64,000 nt of DNA from Mycobacterium sp. IS-1742 (GTDB lineage Bacteria > Actinomycetota > Actinomycetes > Mycobacteriales > Mycobacteriaceae), in NCBI RefSeq assembly GCF_001500125.1, contig NZ_LQIV01000004.1, forward strand, positions 62,001 to 126,000. The letters run 5' to 3'. The position numbers were made by a program, and so were the translations under genes. Positions 17,013 to 26,679 of this stretch are shown here, piece after piece; position 1 is the first letter of the stretch, and the number at the start of each line of letters is the position of its first letter. The notes under the pieces are model-generated. The model was not told the origin of the DNA and did no database searches. It saw only the letters and a list, made by a program, of their open reading frames with translations.

Positions 17013-18499
17013 GCACCGAGATTCCCGAAACCGTCGAGGCCGCCTCGGTCCACGAGTGGTCGGACGAGGTGGACGTGGTGGTGGCCGGCTTCGGCATCGC
17101 GGGCGGCTGCGCCGCGGTGAGCGCCGCGGCCGCCGGTGCACGGGTGCTGGTGCTGGAGAAGGCGGCCGCGGCGGGCGGAACCACCTCGATGGCGGGCGGA
17201 CATTTCTACCTCGGCGGCGGCACCGCGGTGCAACAGGCCACCGGCTTCGACGACAGCGCCGACGAGATGTACAAGTACCTGGTCGCGATGTCGCGGGACC
17301 CGGAGCACGACAAGATCCGCGCGTACTGCGAGGGCAGCGTCGAACACTTCGAGTGGCTCGAGAACCTCGGGTTCCAGTTCGAACGCAGCTACTACCCGGG
17401 CAAAGTCGTTGTGCCGCCGGGCACCGAGGGCCTGTCCTATACCGGTAACGAGAAGGTGTGGCCGTTCTGCGAGCAGGCGAAGCCCGCGCCGCGGGGGCAC
17501 TCCGTGCCCGTCCCGGGTGAGCTGGGCGGTGCGGCGATGGTGATAGACCTGTTGCTCAAACGGGCCGATGACCTGGGTGTGCAGATCCGCTACGAGACCG
17601 GCGTGACGAACCTCGTCATCGAGGACGGCCGTGTGGTCGGCGTCAGGTGGAAGCACTTCGGCGACACCGGAGCCATCAAGGCCGACGCGGTGATCATCGC
17701 GGCGGGCGGGTTCGCGATGAATCCCGAGATGGTCGCCGAGCACACACCGGCGCTCGGACAGAAGCGCAAGACCAAGCACCACGGCGAGGTCGAGCCGTAC
17801 ATCCTCGGCAACACCAACGACGATGGCCTCGGTATCCGGATGGGGATCTCTGCGGGCGGCGTCGCCAAGAACCTGGATGAGTTGTTCATCACCGCCGCCG
17901 CGTATCCGCCGGAGATCCTGCTGACCGGGGTGATCGTGAACAAGGACGGCCAGCGGTTCGTCGCCGAGGACTCCTACCATTCGCGCACATCGGCTTTCGT
18001 GCTGGCGCAGCCGGATCAGACCGCGTATCTGATCGTCGACGAGGCGCACATGCAGATGCCGGAGATGCCGCTGATCAAATTCATCGACGGGTGGGAGACC
18101 GTCGCCGAGATGGAGGCGGCGCTCGGCATCCCGGAGGGCAAGCTCGCCGCCACCCTCGAGCGGTACAACGAGCACGCGGCGCGCGGCGAGGACCCGGACT
18201 TCCACAAGCAGCCGGAATACGTTGCGGCGCAGGACAAGGGTCCGTGGGCCGCCTTCGACCTCTCGCTGGGCCGCGCGATGTACTCGGGCTTCACCATGGG
18301 CGGGCTCGCGGTGTCGATCGACGGTGAGGTGCTGCGCGAGGACGGCTCGCCGATTCCCGGCCTGTACGCGGCGGGGGCCTGCGCGTCGAACATCGCCCAG
18401 GACGGCAAGGGCTATGCCAGCGGGACCCAGCTGGGGGAGGGGTCGTTCTTCGGCAGGCGCGCCGGGACCCACGCCGCCACGAGGAGACAACACCGCTAG
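17009..18499 (+). CDS. FAD-binding flavoprotein, 3-ketosteroid-dehydrogenase/fumarate-reductase-like (Rv1817 type)
   Basis: 496 residues. The Rossmann motif VVVAGFGIAGGCAAVSAA lies at about residues 25-42, then VLVLEKAAAAGGTTSMAGG typical of the FAD_binding_2 family; the C-terminal FAD contact is GLYAAGACASNIAQDGKGY. Length and order (after a TetR gene) match M. tuberculosis Rv1817. It probably removes hydrogens from, or reduces, a steroid-like or enoyl substrate. Unlike the M. tuberculosis order, a VOC gene is inserted in front and coupled to it. Confidence 0.9.
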   Translation: MSTEIPETVEAASVHEWSDEVDVVVAGFGIAGGCAAVSAAAAGARVLVLEKAAAAGGTTSMAGGHFYLGGGTAVQQATGFDDSADEMYKYLVAMSRDPEHDKIRAYCEGSVEHFEWLENLGFQFERSYYPGKVVVPPGTEGLSYTGNEKVWPFCEQAKPAPRGHSVPVPGELGGAAMVIDLLLKRADDLGVQIRYETGVTNLVIEDGRVVGVRWKHFGDTGAIKADAVIIAAGGFAMNPEMVAEHTPALGQKRKTKHHGEVEPYILGNTNDDGLGIRMGISAGGVAKNLDELFITAAAYPPEILLTGVIVNKDGQRFVAEDSYHSRTSAFVLAQPDQTAYLIVDEAHMQMPEMPLIKFIDGWETVAEMEAALGIPEGKLAATLERYNEHAARGEDPDFHKQPEYVAAQDKGPWAAFDLSLGRAMYSGFTMGGLAVSIDGEVLREDGSPIPGLYAAGACASNIAQDGKGYASGTQLGEGSFFGRRAGTHAATRRQHR

Positions 18500-20229
18500 A
18501 ACGGGGGCGGTTTGCCGCGTTCGGCGACGAGGTCGTCGTTGAGGCGGCGTTCGGTTTGGACGCGGCGGGCGCGGTCCTGGGCGCGGGTGCGGCGGCGTCT
18601 GGGCATCCTGAGGCCGCGGTCGGTCCCGGGCTCGCTGTTGTCGGTGTGGCTGATCGGTGCCGGGGCGGCGGGCTCGGCGAGCGTCGGGAAAAGCAGGGCG
18701 CTGCCCGGTCGGGTGGTGTAGGTCTGTCCGGTCGGGGAGGTCCACACGATGGTGCCGTCGGCGAATTGTCGGTCCCGCCAGCCGGTCTTGCCGGTCCAGA
18801 AGGTCTTGAGCAGGTGGTGTTTTCGGCACAGGCAACGCAGGTTCGATGCGCAGGTCGGGCCGGTGGGGTAGGGCACGGCATGGTCGATGTCGCAGCGGTG
18901 GGCGGGTTGGTCGCAGCCGGGGAAGCGGCAGGTCAGGTCGCGGCAGCGCACGAAGTCCTGCAGTGCGGTGGAGGGGCGGTAGTGCGGTTCGGGTGCGGCG
19001 TTGGCGGGGTGGATGACCGGCCGGACCCTGGCACGGTCGAGGAACGCGGCAAGGACGGCGGCGTTGGTGACCCCGGCGCCGATGACGAACGCCGGTGCCG
19101 GGCAGGCTGTTTGCCGCGGCGCCGCGGGGGTTGGTTCGGCCTGGGTTGCGGGCTCGACCTCGACGTTCATCTGGGGATCCGGCGCATCCTGGGACTGAGA
19201 GACAACGCGTTCCGATGTCGCCTCTGCCGCACCCTCACTAGCGGATTCAGCCTGCAGTGCGTTGCCCCGCACCGCTGTGGGTCGAGGTTTGGCTTCTTCA
19301 TCCCGTGTGTCGGGTTCCGGCGCAGCATCACGTGCCGGGGAAGGCTCCGCCTCGGCTTGTGCGTGTGCCGCGTCGACAGTCGCTTGGTGGGCGACGATGT
19401 GGATGACGACGTCTTTGGTGCGCCGTCCGGCGGCGCTACCGGGGCAGTCGGGATTGGCGCATTCACAGCGCAGTTCGGTGCCGGTGGCGACGGCGGCGAG
19501 GGCGTCGTTGCGGCGTTCCTTCATCGGCCGCGGATCGTCTGAGCACAGCGTGTGGGCCATGTCGGTGACGCGTTGTTCGAACGCGGCGCCGTCGGGGGCG
19601 TACATGCGCGCCCAGACGGTCATGAAGCCGGCCTCATCGCCCATGAAGCCGAACTCGACGTCACGGTCCTGTTCGGCGTTTCGGGTGCGGCGCAGCGCGC
19701 CGGGATCGTGGGCCTCGACGACGGCGTCGATGGCCTGGCGAACCTTGTTCGCGGACTTCGGTCCCCAGGTGGTGATTTGATCGGCGAGGTCGGTGTCGAC
19801 GGCGGCCATCAGGCCGGGGTCGGTGATCAGCGCGGTGCGGGTCACGATCGCACGCACCAGCAGATCGGTGATCAACCCGGCGGCGAACAGGGCGGCCACC
19901 TTGGGGAGGCGATCGCCGAGCATGACTGCCCGATAGGTCTGGAAGGTGGCCAGCGATTCGGTGATGTTCTGGGCGGCGGCGACCTCGCTGACGGCGCACG
20001 CTTCGGGGTCGACGAACCAGTTGTCGCGGTCGACGGCGTCGTCGAGCCCGGTGCGGCGGCGGAACACTTCGGCCATGGCGGCCAGCCTGCGGGCCGCGGC
20101 GGCGTTCTCGACGCGTGCCCAGCCGCCGGTCACCAGGATCAGCTCCGCGTCACTGAGCGCGGAGAAGTCGGCGATCTCGGGCAACGAACCATCGAACACG
20201 CTTTCGAAAATACCAGCGAAGTCTGACAC
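18496..20229 (-). CDS. DUF222/13E12-repeat-type HNH endonuclease-domain protein
   Basis: 577 residues. The N-terminal two-fifths is a DUF222 domain (LSDAELILVTGGWARVENAA onward); the middle is a Pro/Glu-rich low-complexity linker (about residues 290-370) and the C-terminus is an HNH nuclease: CRDLTCRFPGCDQPAHRCDIDH, then CASNLRCLCRKHHLLK. This is the family of REP13E12-associated proteins, multi-copy in actinobacteria and often linked with mobile DNA. It overlaps the convergent flavoprotein gene by 4 bp. Function is unproven; it may be an endonuclease of selfish or defence type. Confidence 0.9.
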   Translation of the reverse strand: MSDFAGIFESVFDGSLPEIADFSALSDAELILVTGGWARVENAAAARRLAAMAEVFRRRTGLDDAVDRDNWFVDPEACAVSEVAAAQNITESLATFQTYRAVMLGDRLPKVAALFAAGLITDLLVRAIVTRTALITDPGLMAAVDTDLADQITTWGPKSANKVRQAIDAVVEAHDPGALRRTRNAEQDRDVEFGFMGDEAGFMTVWARMYAPDGAAFEQRVTDMAHTLCSDDPRPMKERRNDALAAVATGTELRCECANPDCPGSAAGRRTKDVVIHIVAHQATVDAAHAQAEAEPSPARDAAPEPDTRDEEAKPRPTAVRGNALQAESASEGAAEATSERVVSQSQDAPDPQMNVEVEPATQAEPTPAAPRQTACPAPAFVIGAGVTNAAVLAAFLDRARVRPVIHPANAAPEPHYRPSTALQDFVRCRDLTCRFPGCDQPAHRCDIDHAVPYPTGPTCASNLRCLCRKHHLLKTFWTGKTGWRDRQFADGTIVWTSPTGQTYTTRPGSALLFPTLAEPAAPAPISHTDNSEPGTDRGLRMPRRRRTRAQDRARRVQTERRLNDDLVAERGKPPPF

Positions 20230-20284
20230 CGAGCTCGCGAAAATCCCACGCCTGTGGATGAATTCGCCGCTGTGGACAACCTGC

Positions 20285-22192
20285 CTACGACTGAGCGGCG
20301 ACCTCGCCGAGCTGCCACTGCCCGTCGCCGAGAAGCTGCAACTGCCGGGTGTGGTGTTGTTCGACGGTGCTGCGATGGCTCACGCTGACCAGGATGGTCT
20401 CGGGCAACTCGCTGCGCACCAGCCGGTAGAGCATCAGCTCCAGCCCCTCATCGAGCGCCGAGGTGGACTCGTCCAGGAACACCGCCTTCGGCTTTGTCAG
20501 CAGGATGCGGGCGAACGCCACCCGCTGCTGCTCACCTGGTGAGAGCACCTTGGCCCAGTCCTGAACCTCGTCGAGACGGTCCATCAGGTGCGGCAGCGCG
20601 ACCCGCTCCAACACGGAGCGCAGGTCCGAATCCTCCAGCGTGCCAGTGTTCTTGGGGTAGGAGACCACTGTCCGCAGATCGCCCAGCGGGACGTACGGCA
20701 GCTGCGACAGGAACATCGTCGACTCGTCGCCGGGATAGGTGATCGTCCCCGACGCGTAGGGCCACAACCGACCCAGGCTCCGCAGCAGCGTCGTCTTACC
20801 GGTGCCGGACTGGCCGGTGATCACCAGCGCGTCGCCGGGTTCCAGAGTGAGATCGAGGGGTTCGATGAGCTGCTTGCCCGTCGGAGTGCGCACCTCGATG
20901 TCGTCGAGTTCCACGCGTCCGTCGACCGAGCTCCGGACATCGATCGACGGCAGCGCCCTGGCCTGTTCGTCGGCGATCACCAGGCCGTGGAGGCGGATGA
21001 TCGCGGCGCGATAGCCCGCGAACTGGTCGTAGGCGTTACGGAAGAAAGACAGGCCGGACAGGATCTCACGGAAGGCGCTCGCGGTCTGGGTGAGCTGGCC
21101 CAGGGTCAGCTCACCGTTGAAGAACCGCGGGAACTGCACCAGGTAGGGGATCAACTCCTGGGCCTGCGTGATCGACAGGTTCCAGCCCAGGAACCCGGCC
21201 ATCCGGTTCACGTACTTCTTGTAGTTGTCCACGATCGGTGTGAAGCGACGCCGAAGTCCGGTCCGTTCCGCGATCTCTCCCCGGTAGAAGGCCACCGCCT
21301 CTGACGCGTCGCGCAGACGCACCAGCGCGTACCGGAACACGGCGTTGAACTTCTCGTTGTTGAAGGACAACGTGATGATCGGCCGGCCGATCCAGAACGC
21401 CACGACGGTCGCGAACAGGATGTAGACGATGCCGATCCAGAACATCGCCTTGGGCAGTTCGACCCCGACGAACGGCAACGTCACCGGCCCCGACAGGTTC
21501 CACAGGATCGCGGTGAACGCATACATCGACGCGATCGAGGAGATGGCGCCGAAAAGCAGGGTGCTGGTCGATGTGTTGTTCGGGGTGTTCGGCAGCGAGC
21601 CGACGCCTGCGGTGAAGATGTCGATGTCGGTCTGGATGCGTTGGTCGGGGTTGTCGATCGTGGCGTCGATGAAGCGCGCCCGGTAGTACGCCTTACCGTC
21701 GAGCCAGTCGCCGGTGAGCCGGTCGGTCAGCCAGGTCCGCCACCTGAGCATGAACCGTTGGGTGACGAACAGGTCGAACATGATGACGGCCACATTGAGG
21801 ACGGCCAGGAGGGTGAAGACGGCCATCGACATCCAGAAGCCGTCCTTGCCGGATTCCTTGACGGCATCGTTTCCCGCGCCCACCCCCGATGCGATCACCT
21901 GGAAGCTGGTCATCATGTCGTTGCCCTGGAAGCTGAACAACACCGACAGGCGGACGCTGACGATGACCAGCAGCAGTATGCCCGCGAGCCAGGCCCACAC
22001 CAGCACGCTCTCCGGGCCGGTGAAGTAGCCGCGGGTGACCCGCCAGAACTGGCTTCCCCACGTCGTGAACCGGACGATGAGCGCAAGGATCACCAGCGTG
22101 ACGACGGCCGCTACCACCCAGGCTCTGCCGATCCAGAACAGAGAGGTCCACAGCTCGCTGCTCCAGTCGAGCGACGGGGCGAACATTTCCAT
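20285..22192 (-). CDS. bacA: BacA/SbmA-type ABC transporter with fused ATPase (Rv1819c type), copy 1
   Basis: 635 residues. The N-terminal SbmA/BacA-like membrane domain has about six helices, followed by a C-terminal ATPase with Walker [16 protein letters not shown], signature [15 protein letters not shown] and Walker [15 protein letters not shown]. Alignment with the tandem copy suggests that the in-frame ATG two codons downstream (22186, MFAPSLDW) may be the true start. Rv1819c is known to import cobalamin and hydrophilic peptides such as bleomycin. It lies 45 bp downstream of a paralogue, on the same strand. Confidence 0.9.
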   Translation of the reverse strand: MEMFAPSLDWSSELWTSLFWIGRAWVVAAVVTLVILALIVRFTTWGSQFWRVTRGYFTGPESVLVWAWLAGILLLVIVSVRLSVLFSFQGNDMMTSFQVIASGVGAGNDAVKESGKDGFWMSMAVFTLLAVLNVAVIMFDLFVTQRFMLRWRTWLTDRLTGDWLDGKAYYRARFIDATIDNPDQRIQTDIDIFTAGVGSLPNTPNNTSTSTLLFGAISSIASMYAFTAILWNLSGPVTLPFVGVELPKAMFWIGIVYILFATVVAFWIGRPIITLSFNNEKFNAVFRYALVRLRDASEAVAFYRGEIAERTGLRRRFTPIVDNYKKYVNRMAGFLGWNLSITQAQELIPYLVQFPRFFNGELTLGQLTQTASAFREILSGLSFFRNAYDQFAGYRAAIIRLHGLVIADEQARALPSIDVRSSVDGRVELDDIEVRTPTGKQLIEPLDLTLEPGDALVITGQSGTGKTTLLRSLGRLWPYASGTITYPGDESTMFLSQLPYVPLGDLRTVVSYPKNTGTLEDSDLRSVLERVALPHLMDRLDEVQDWAKVLSPGEQQRVAFARILLTKPKAVFLDESTSALDEGLELMLYRLVRSELPETILVSVSHRSTVEQHHTRQLQLLGDGQWQLGEVAAQS

Positions 22193-22237
22193 TCGGGCAA
22201 GGTACCGCGAGCCACTGCCCGTGGCGGGTCGGGACGC

Positions 22238-24124
22238 TCAACCTGGTCGGGCGAGTCGGACCAGCCGCCAGTCCCCGTCGCCGAGCAGCCTCAGTTCGTG
22301 GCCGTGGAACTGCTCGACGGTGTCGCGGTGGCTGACGCTCACCACGACTGTCGAGGGCAGTTCCGCCCGCAGCAGCGCGTAGAGCATCGCCTCCAGGCCC
22401 TCGTCCATCGCCGACGTCGACTCGTCGAGGAACACCGCCGCGGGCCGGGCCAGCAGGATCCGCGCGAACGCGATCCGCTGCTGCTCGCCGACGGACAGCA
22501 CCTGCGTCCAGTCGCGGACCTCGTCGAGCCGGATCACCAGATGCGGCAACGCGACCGCCACGAGCGCCTCCTGGATCCGACGGTCGATGACGGCGCCGTC
22601 GTGCTGCGGATAGGACACGGCGGAGCGAAGGTCCCCGAGCGGCAGGTAGGGCAGCTGGGGGACGAACATCGGCTCCGGCAGCTCGACCCGGCCGGAGGCG
22701 AACGGCCACAGGCCGGCCACGGTCTGCAGGAGCACCGTCTTACCCACCCCGGACTCGCCGCGGATCACCAGCGCTTCCCCGACGGGCAGGGCGAGGTCGA
22801 GTCCGTCCACCAACACCCGGCCGTCGGGTGCGCGCACGTCGAGGCCGTCGATGCGCAGCGCCCCGGCGGGTGAGGCCTCGCAGGCGATGCGATGTGATGC
22901 GCGGGCGCGCGCGTTCTCGGTCACCAGGCCGTCGAGCCGGATGGTGGCCGCGCGGTAGCCGGCGAATTCGTCATAGGCGTTGCGGAAGAACGACAGTGAG
23001 TCGTGGATGACGCCGAACGCGGTGGCGGACTGCATGACCCCGCCCAACGAGATCTGCCCGGCGAACAGCCGCTGTGCCTGGATCAGGAACGGCAGCGGGT
23101 TGATCGCCTGGCTCATCGACACGTTCCACCCGATGAACAGCATCGTGCGGTTGAGCCAGCGGCGGTAGTTGGCCATCACCGCCGAGAGCCTCTCGTCCAG
23201 CAGCTCGTTCTCGGCCCGCTCGCCCTTGTACATCCCGACGGCGGCGCCGGCGTCGCGCAGTCGCACCAGCGCGTACCGGAATCCGGCGTTGCGGACCTCG
23301 TCGAGGTAACTCAACCGGATCAGCGGGCGGCCGACGACGACGGCGACGTACGTCACCACCGCCACGTAGCCGATGACGATCCAGAACAGTGCCCGAGGCA
23401 GCGTGACACCCCACAGCGTCAACGGACCCGAGAGCTGCCAGAGGATCACGCTGAACGCGCCCGTGGACAACGCCGCCTGCACCGCACCGAAGAGCAGGAC
23501 CCGGTCGGAGGTGTAGGCCGGGTTGTTGGTCTGGCGCCCGACACCGGTGGTGAACACGTCGATGTCCTGCTGGATGCGCTGGTCGGGATTGTCGACCGGC
23601 CGGCGGGAGAACCTGCCGCGGTAGTACGCGTGGTGGTCCAGCCAGTCGTCGATCAGCCTGCGGCTCAACCAGATCCGCCAGCGCATGATGAAGCGCTGGG
23701 TGAGGTAGAGGTCGGCCAGCAGCCGCACCACGAAGCATCCGGCCAGCACGACGAACACTCCCATCGTGGCCCAGAAGCCCTGTTCACCGCTGCGATCGTC
23801 GGCCCCGCCGTCGCCGGACCCGCCTTGGAAGGCGACCTGCAGCGACGTGAAAAGGTCGTTGGCGTAGTAGCTGAGCAGCACGCTGATCCGCACCAACACG
23901 ATCGACGAGAGCAGCAGCGCCGCCAGCCCCGCCCACACCGGAACGCTCTGCCGTCCGGTGAAATACCGGCCGGTGATCCGCCGGAACTGGCGGCCCCACT
24001 CGGTGAACCGCCCGACGGCGGCCAACACCAGCAGCAGGCACGGCGCGGTGATCAGGAAGCACTCGAGCACCCACACCGCCGAGTTCGCGAATTCGGAGCC
24101 CCAATCGAGCGACGGTCTGAACAT
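22238..24124 (-). CDS. BacA/SbmA-type ABC transporter with fused ATPase, copy 2
   Basis: 628 residues, collinear with the next gene along its whole length: MFRPSLDWGSEF start, matching membrane domain, Walker A GESGVGKTVLLQTVA, signature LSVGEQQRIAFARIL, Walker [15 protein letters not shown]. The two copies have clearly diverged, so this is an old duplication and not a recent repeat. M. tuberculosis has one gene at this place. The ATPase of each is complete, so both may work, perhaps as homodimers with different cargo or as a heterodimer. Confidence 0.88.
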   Translation of the reverse strand: MFRPSLDWGSEFANSAVWVLECFLITAPCLLLVLAAVGRFTEWGRQFRRITGRYFTGRQSVPVWAGLAALLLSSIVLVRISVLLSYYANDLFTSLQVAFQGGSGDGGADDRSGEQGFWATMGVFVVLAGCFVVRLLADLYLTQRFIMRWRIWLSRRLIDDWLDHHAYYRGRFSRRPVDNPDQRIQQDIDVFTTGVGRQTNNPAYTSDRVLLFGAVQAALSTGAFSVILWQLSGPLTLWGVTLPRALFWIVIGYVAVVTYVAVVVGRPLIRLSYLDEVRNAGFRYALVRLRDAGAAVGMYKGERAENELLDERLSAVMANYRRWLNRTMLFIGWNVSMSQAINPLPFLIQAQRLFAGQISLGGVMQSATAFGVIHDSLSFFRNAYDEFAGYRAATIRLDGLVTENARARASHRIACEASPAGALRIDGLDVRAPDGRVLVDGLDLALPVGEALVIRGESGVGKTVLLQTVAGLWPFASGRVELPEPMFVPQLPYLPLGDLRSAVSYPQHDGAVIDRRIQEALVAVALPHLVIRLDEVRDWTQVLSVGEQQRIAFARILLARPAAVFLDESTSAMDEGLEAMLYALLRAELPSTVVVSVSHRDTVEQFHGHELRLLGDGDWRLVRLARPG

Positions 24125-24136
24125 CAGCGGTGGCCG

Positions 24137-25750
24137 TCAGCCAAACGTGTTGTGCAGGAAGCCCTCGAGCGCCTCGATGTCGAGCCGGTGGGCGGCGAAT
24201 CCCAGATATCCGTCGGGGCGGACGACGAACACCGACGTGCCCGCCGTGGAGTAGCTGCGGGCGAAGTCGCCGTCGTCGTCCCGCAGCAACGGCAGCACCG
24301 TGGCATCCACCTCCGCGGACGGTGCGGCCACCAGATACACGTCGAGAGCGCCGCGCGCCGCGGCGACGGCGGCTTCGGCGGCCGCTTCGAACCGGCCCAC
24401 GTCCGCGGCCGTGGCGTCGCCGTCGGCGTAGAACAGCGCGGTGTGGTCGCGGCCCAGCAGCGAGTACAGGCGCAGCGGTCCCGACACGGCGGCCCGGACG
24501 AGTCCGGTCGCGTCCGGGGCGCGGCCACCCGGCAGGGGTTCGGCCACCGGGCCCGCCGACGAGACGATCGGGCTGTCCGCGTAGTCGATGAGCAGTTGCG
24601 CCTCGCGGAGCATGACGTGGTCGAGGTCGGCGGAGTCGGCGCCGATGCCGTGGCGGGCGCTGCGCACCGTGCGCCCCACCACCTCCTCACCGACCGGGCG
24701 CCGTTCGAGGTCGTAGCTGTCGAGCAGTGTGGGCGCGGCGTTCCCGGACACGGCGAGCGCGAGCTTCCACGCCAGGTTGTGGGCGTCCTGAATCCCGGTG
24801 TTCATCCCCTGCGCCCCGGTCGGCGGATGGATGTGCGCGGCGTCGCCCGCGACGAACACCCGCCCGCGGCCGTAGGCGTCGACGATGCGGTGGCTGATCC
24901 GGAAGACCGAGGACCAGCGCAGATCCCGGGCGGTCGTGGGTTGCGGTGACAGCCGGTCCAGCACGGCCTGGATGTGGTGCAGTTCGGGGGCGCGGCCGCC
25001 TTGGAAGCCGTGCTCCACCCCGCCGTGCGCCTCGGTCGACAGTTCCTCGGGCACCAGCATCGACATCCGGTACCGGTTGCGACCGGGCAGCGGGATGCAC
25101 ACCAGCAGGTCGTCGGTCACGCCGTCGGTCTGGTGCATCGAGCGGATGGCGTAACCCCGCGGCAGCGTCCAGTCCACCTCGACGTCGCCGAGCATGTACT
25201 GCTCCTCGAACGCCGCCCCGTCGAAGGTCAGCCCGAGCGATTTGCGCACGACGCTGTGCGCGCCGTCGGCGCCGACGAGGTACCCGGCGCGCACGGTGCG
25301 CTCGCCGGTGCCGGTCGACACCGTCGCCGTCACGCCGTCGTCGTCCTGGACGAACCCGGTCAGCCGCCAGCCGCGCTGTACCGACCCGCCGCGTGCGGTG
25401 AGCGCCTCGCGCAGGATGCGCTCGGTCTCGTACTGGGGGATGCAGAGGAAGCGGAACGGGACGGTGGCCGGCAGCGAGAGGTCCAGTCGGGTCACCGGTT
25501 CGCCGTTGACGTAGACGCACTGCCCCTTCATCTCGATGCCGGCGTCCAGAACGGCGCGCAACACCCCCATGTTCTCGAATACCTCGAGTGTGCGAGGTTG
25601 CACGCCAACGGCTTTCGCATACTGCGGGGGTTGGGGGAGCGGGTCGACGACGATGCAGTCGACGCCGCGCCGTCTCAACTCGATCGCCGCGGTGAGCCCG
25701 ACCGGGCCTGCGCCGGCGATCAGGACGGGGGTGTTCGCGGTGTCGGGCAC
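24137..25750 (-). CDS. FAD-dependent aromatic-ring monooxygenase (PheA/TfdB/rifampicin-MO-like)
   Basis: The GTG at 25750 (MPDTANTPVLIAGAGPVGLT) gives 537 residues; the frame is open beyond it but the GxGxxG motif lies right at the proper distance. Other hallmarks are GADGAHSVVRKSLG (DG motif) and GRVFVAGDAAHIHPPTGAQGMN (GD motif), plus a C-terminal thioredoxin-like domain (VVRPDGYLGF). It hydroxylates aromatic or polyketide substrates with NAD(P)H and O2. It starts 73 bp from the divergent GNAT gene. Rifampicin inactivation cannot be excluded from sequence alone. Confidence 0.88.
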   Translation of the reverse strand: MPDTANTPVLIAGAGPVGLTAAIELRRRGVDCIVVDPLPQPPQYAKAVGVQPRTLEVFENMGVLRAVLDAGIEMKGQCVYVNGEPVTRLDLSLPATVPFRFLCIPQYETERILREALTARGGSVQRGWRLTGFVQDDDGVTATVSTGTGERTVRAGYLVGADGAHSVVRKSLGLTFDGAAFEEQYMLGDVEVDWTLPRGYAIRSMHQTDGVTDDLLVCIPLPGRNRYRMSMLVPEELSTEAHGGVEHGFQGGRAPELHHIQAVLDRLSPQPTTARDLRWSSVFRISHRIVDAYGRGRVFVAGDAAHIHPPTGAQGMNTGIQDAHNLAWKLALAVSGNAAPTLLDSYDLERRPVGEEVVGRTVRSARHGIGADSADLDHVMLREAQLLIDYADSPIVSSAGPVAEPLPGGRAPDATGLVRAAVSGPLRLYSLLGRDHTALFYADGDATAADVGRFEAAAEAAVAAARGALDVYLVAAPSAEVDATVLPLLRDDDGDFARSYSTAGTSVFVVRPDGYLGFAAHRLDIEALEGFLHNTFG

Positions 25751-25823
25751 AGCGATGAGTATGTCCTGCAGGCGGCGGCCCGGCGGGGTTTCAAGATCTT
25801 CCGCACGCCGCCATGCTGGACGG

Positions 25824-26675
25824 ATGGCCCTGCGATTGCACGCAGACGTCGACGACTTCGTGTCGTCGGCGGCTGCCTGGTATGCGCGCCGGCCGATGGC
25901 GCACACCGTCGAGCTCACGTTGCTGCGCGAGCGGGTGCCCAGCGAGGAGACGCCGGTGTTGATGACGGTGTGGGACGGCGGGGGCGCCGGCGCAGAACTG
26001 CTCGGCGCCGCGATACGCACCCCTCCGTTGCCGCTGCTGTGCGGCGGTCTGTCCGTGGCGCCGATCGCGGAGGTCGTCGGTGACATGGTCGGCGCCGGGC
26101 TGACTCTGCCCGGAGTGCGGGGTCCGCGGGAGGTGGCCGAGGAGTTCGCGCAGCAGTGGTGCACGGTCACCGGCACCGCGCGCGCCGCGGTCACCGCCGA
26201 ACGGTTGTACCGGCTGGGCATTCTGGCGGCTCCCGCCGGAGTGCCCGGCGTACACCGCGTCGCCCGCCGGGCCGACGAGCCGGTCCTGATCAAGTACCAG
26301 TGCGAATTCGCCGCCGAGGTGTTCGGTCACCAACCCGACCCCAACCGGGCGCGCGCCACGCTGACCGCCGCGCGCGAGGTCGGCAACGTCTACCTGTTGT
26401 GGACCGCGAGCGGCGCGCCGGTCAGCATGGCCGCGGTGCGCCCGCCGACGGTCGGCGTGTCGCGCATCGGCCCGGTGTACACCGCACCGGAGGCGCGCGG
26501 CCGCGGGTTCGGGGCGGCCGTCACCGCCGCCGCCTGCCGGTGGGCGCTGGACGCGGGCGCCGAGCAGGTGGTGCTGTTCGCCGACCTCGACAACCCCACG
26601 AGTAACCGCGTCTATCAGCGGCTGGGTTTCGTGCCGGTGGGTGATTCGGTCACGGTCGGGTTCCGCGTACCGTAA
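25824..26675 (+). CDS. GNAT-family N-acetyltransferase
   Basis: 283 residues from ATG 25824 ([20 protein letters not shown]). The acetyl-CoA-binding motif is in [21 protein letters not shown] near residue 225, and the C-terminal GNAT beta-strand ends [15 protein letters not shown]. The N-terminal half is a separate domain of the kind in GNATs with an N-terminal GCN5-related half. The target is unknown. The gene ends 4 bp before the secA2 start. Confidence 0.88.
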   Translation: MALRLHADVDDFVSSAAAWYARRPMAHTVELTLLRERVPSEETPVLMTVWDGGGAGAELLGAAIRTPPLPLLCGGLSVAPIAEVVGDMVGAGLTLPGVRGPREVAEEFAQQWCTVTGTARAAVTAERLYRLGILAAPAGVPGVHRVARRADEPVLIKYQCEFAAEVFGHQPDPNRARATLTAAREVGNVYLLWTASGAPVSMAAVRPPTVGVSRIGPVYTAPEARGRGFGAAVTAAACRWALDAGAEQVVLFADLDNPTSNRVYQRLGFVPVGDSVTVGFRVP

Positions 26676-26679
26676 ACGT

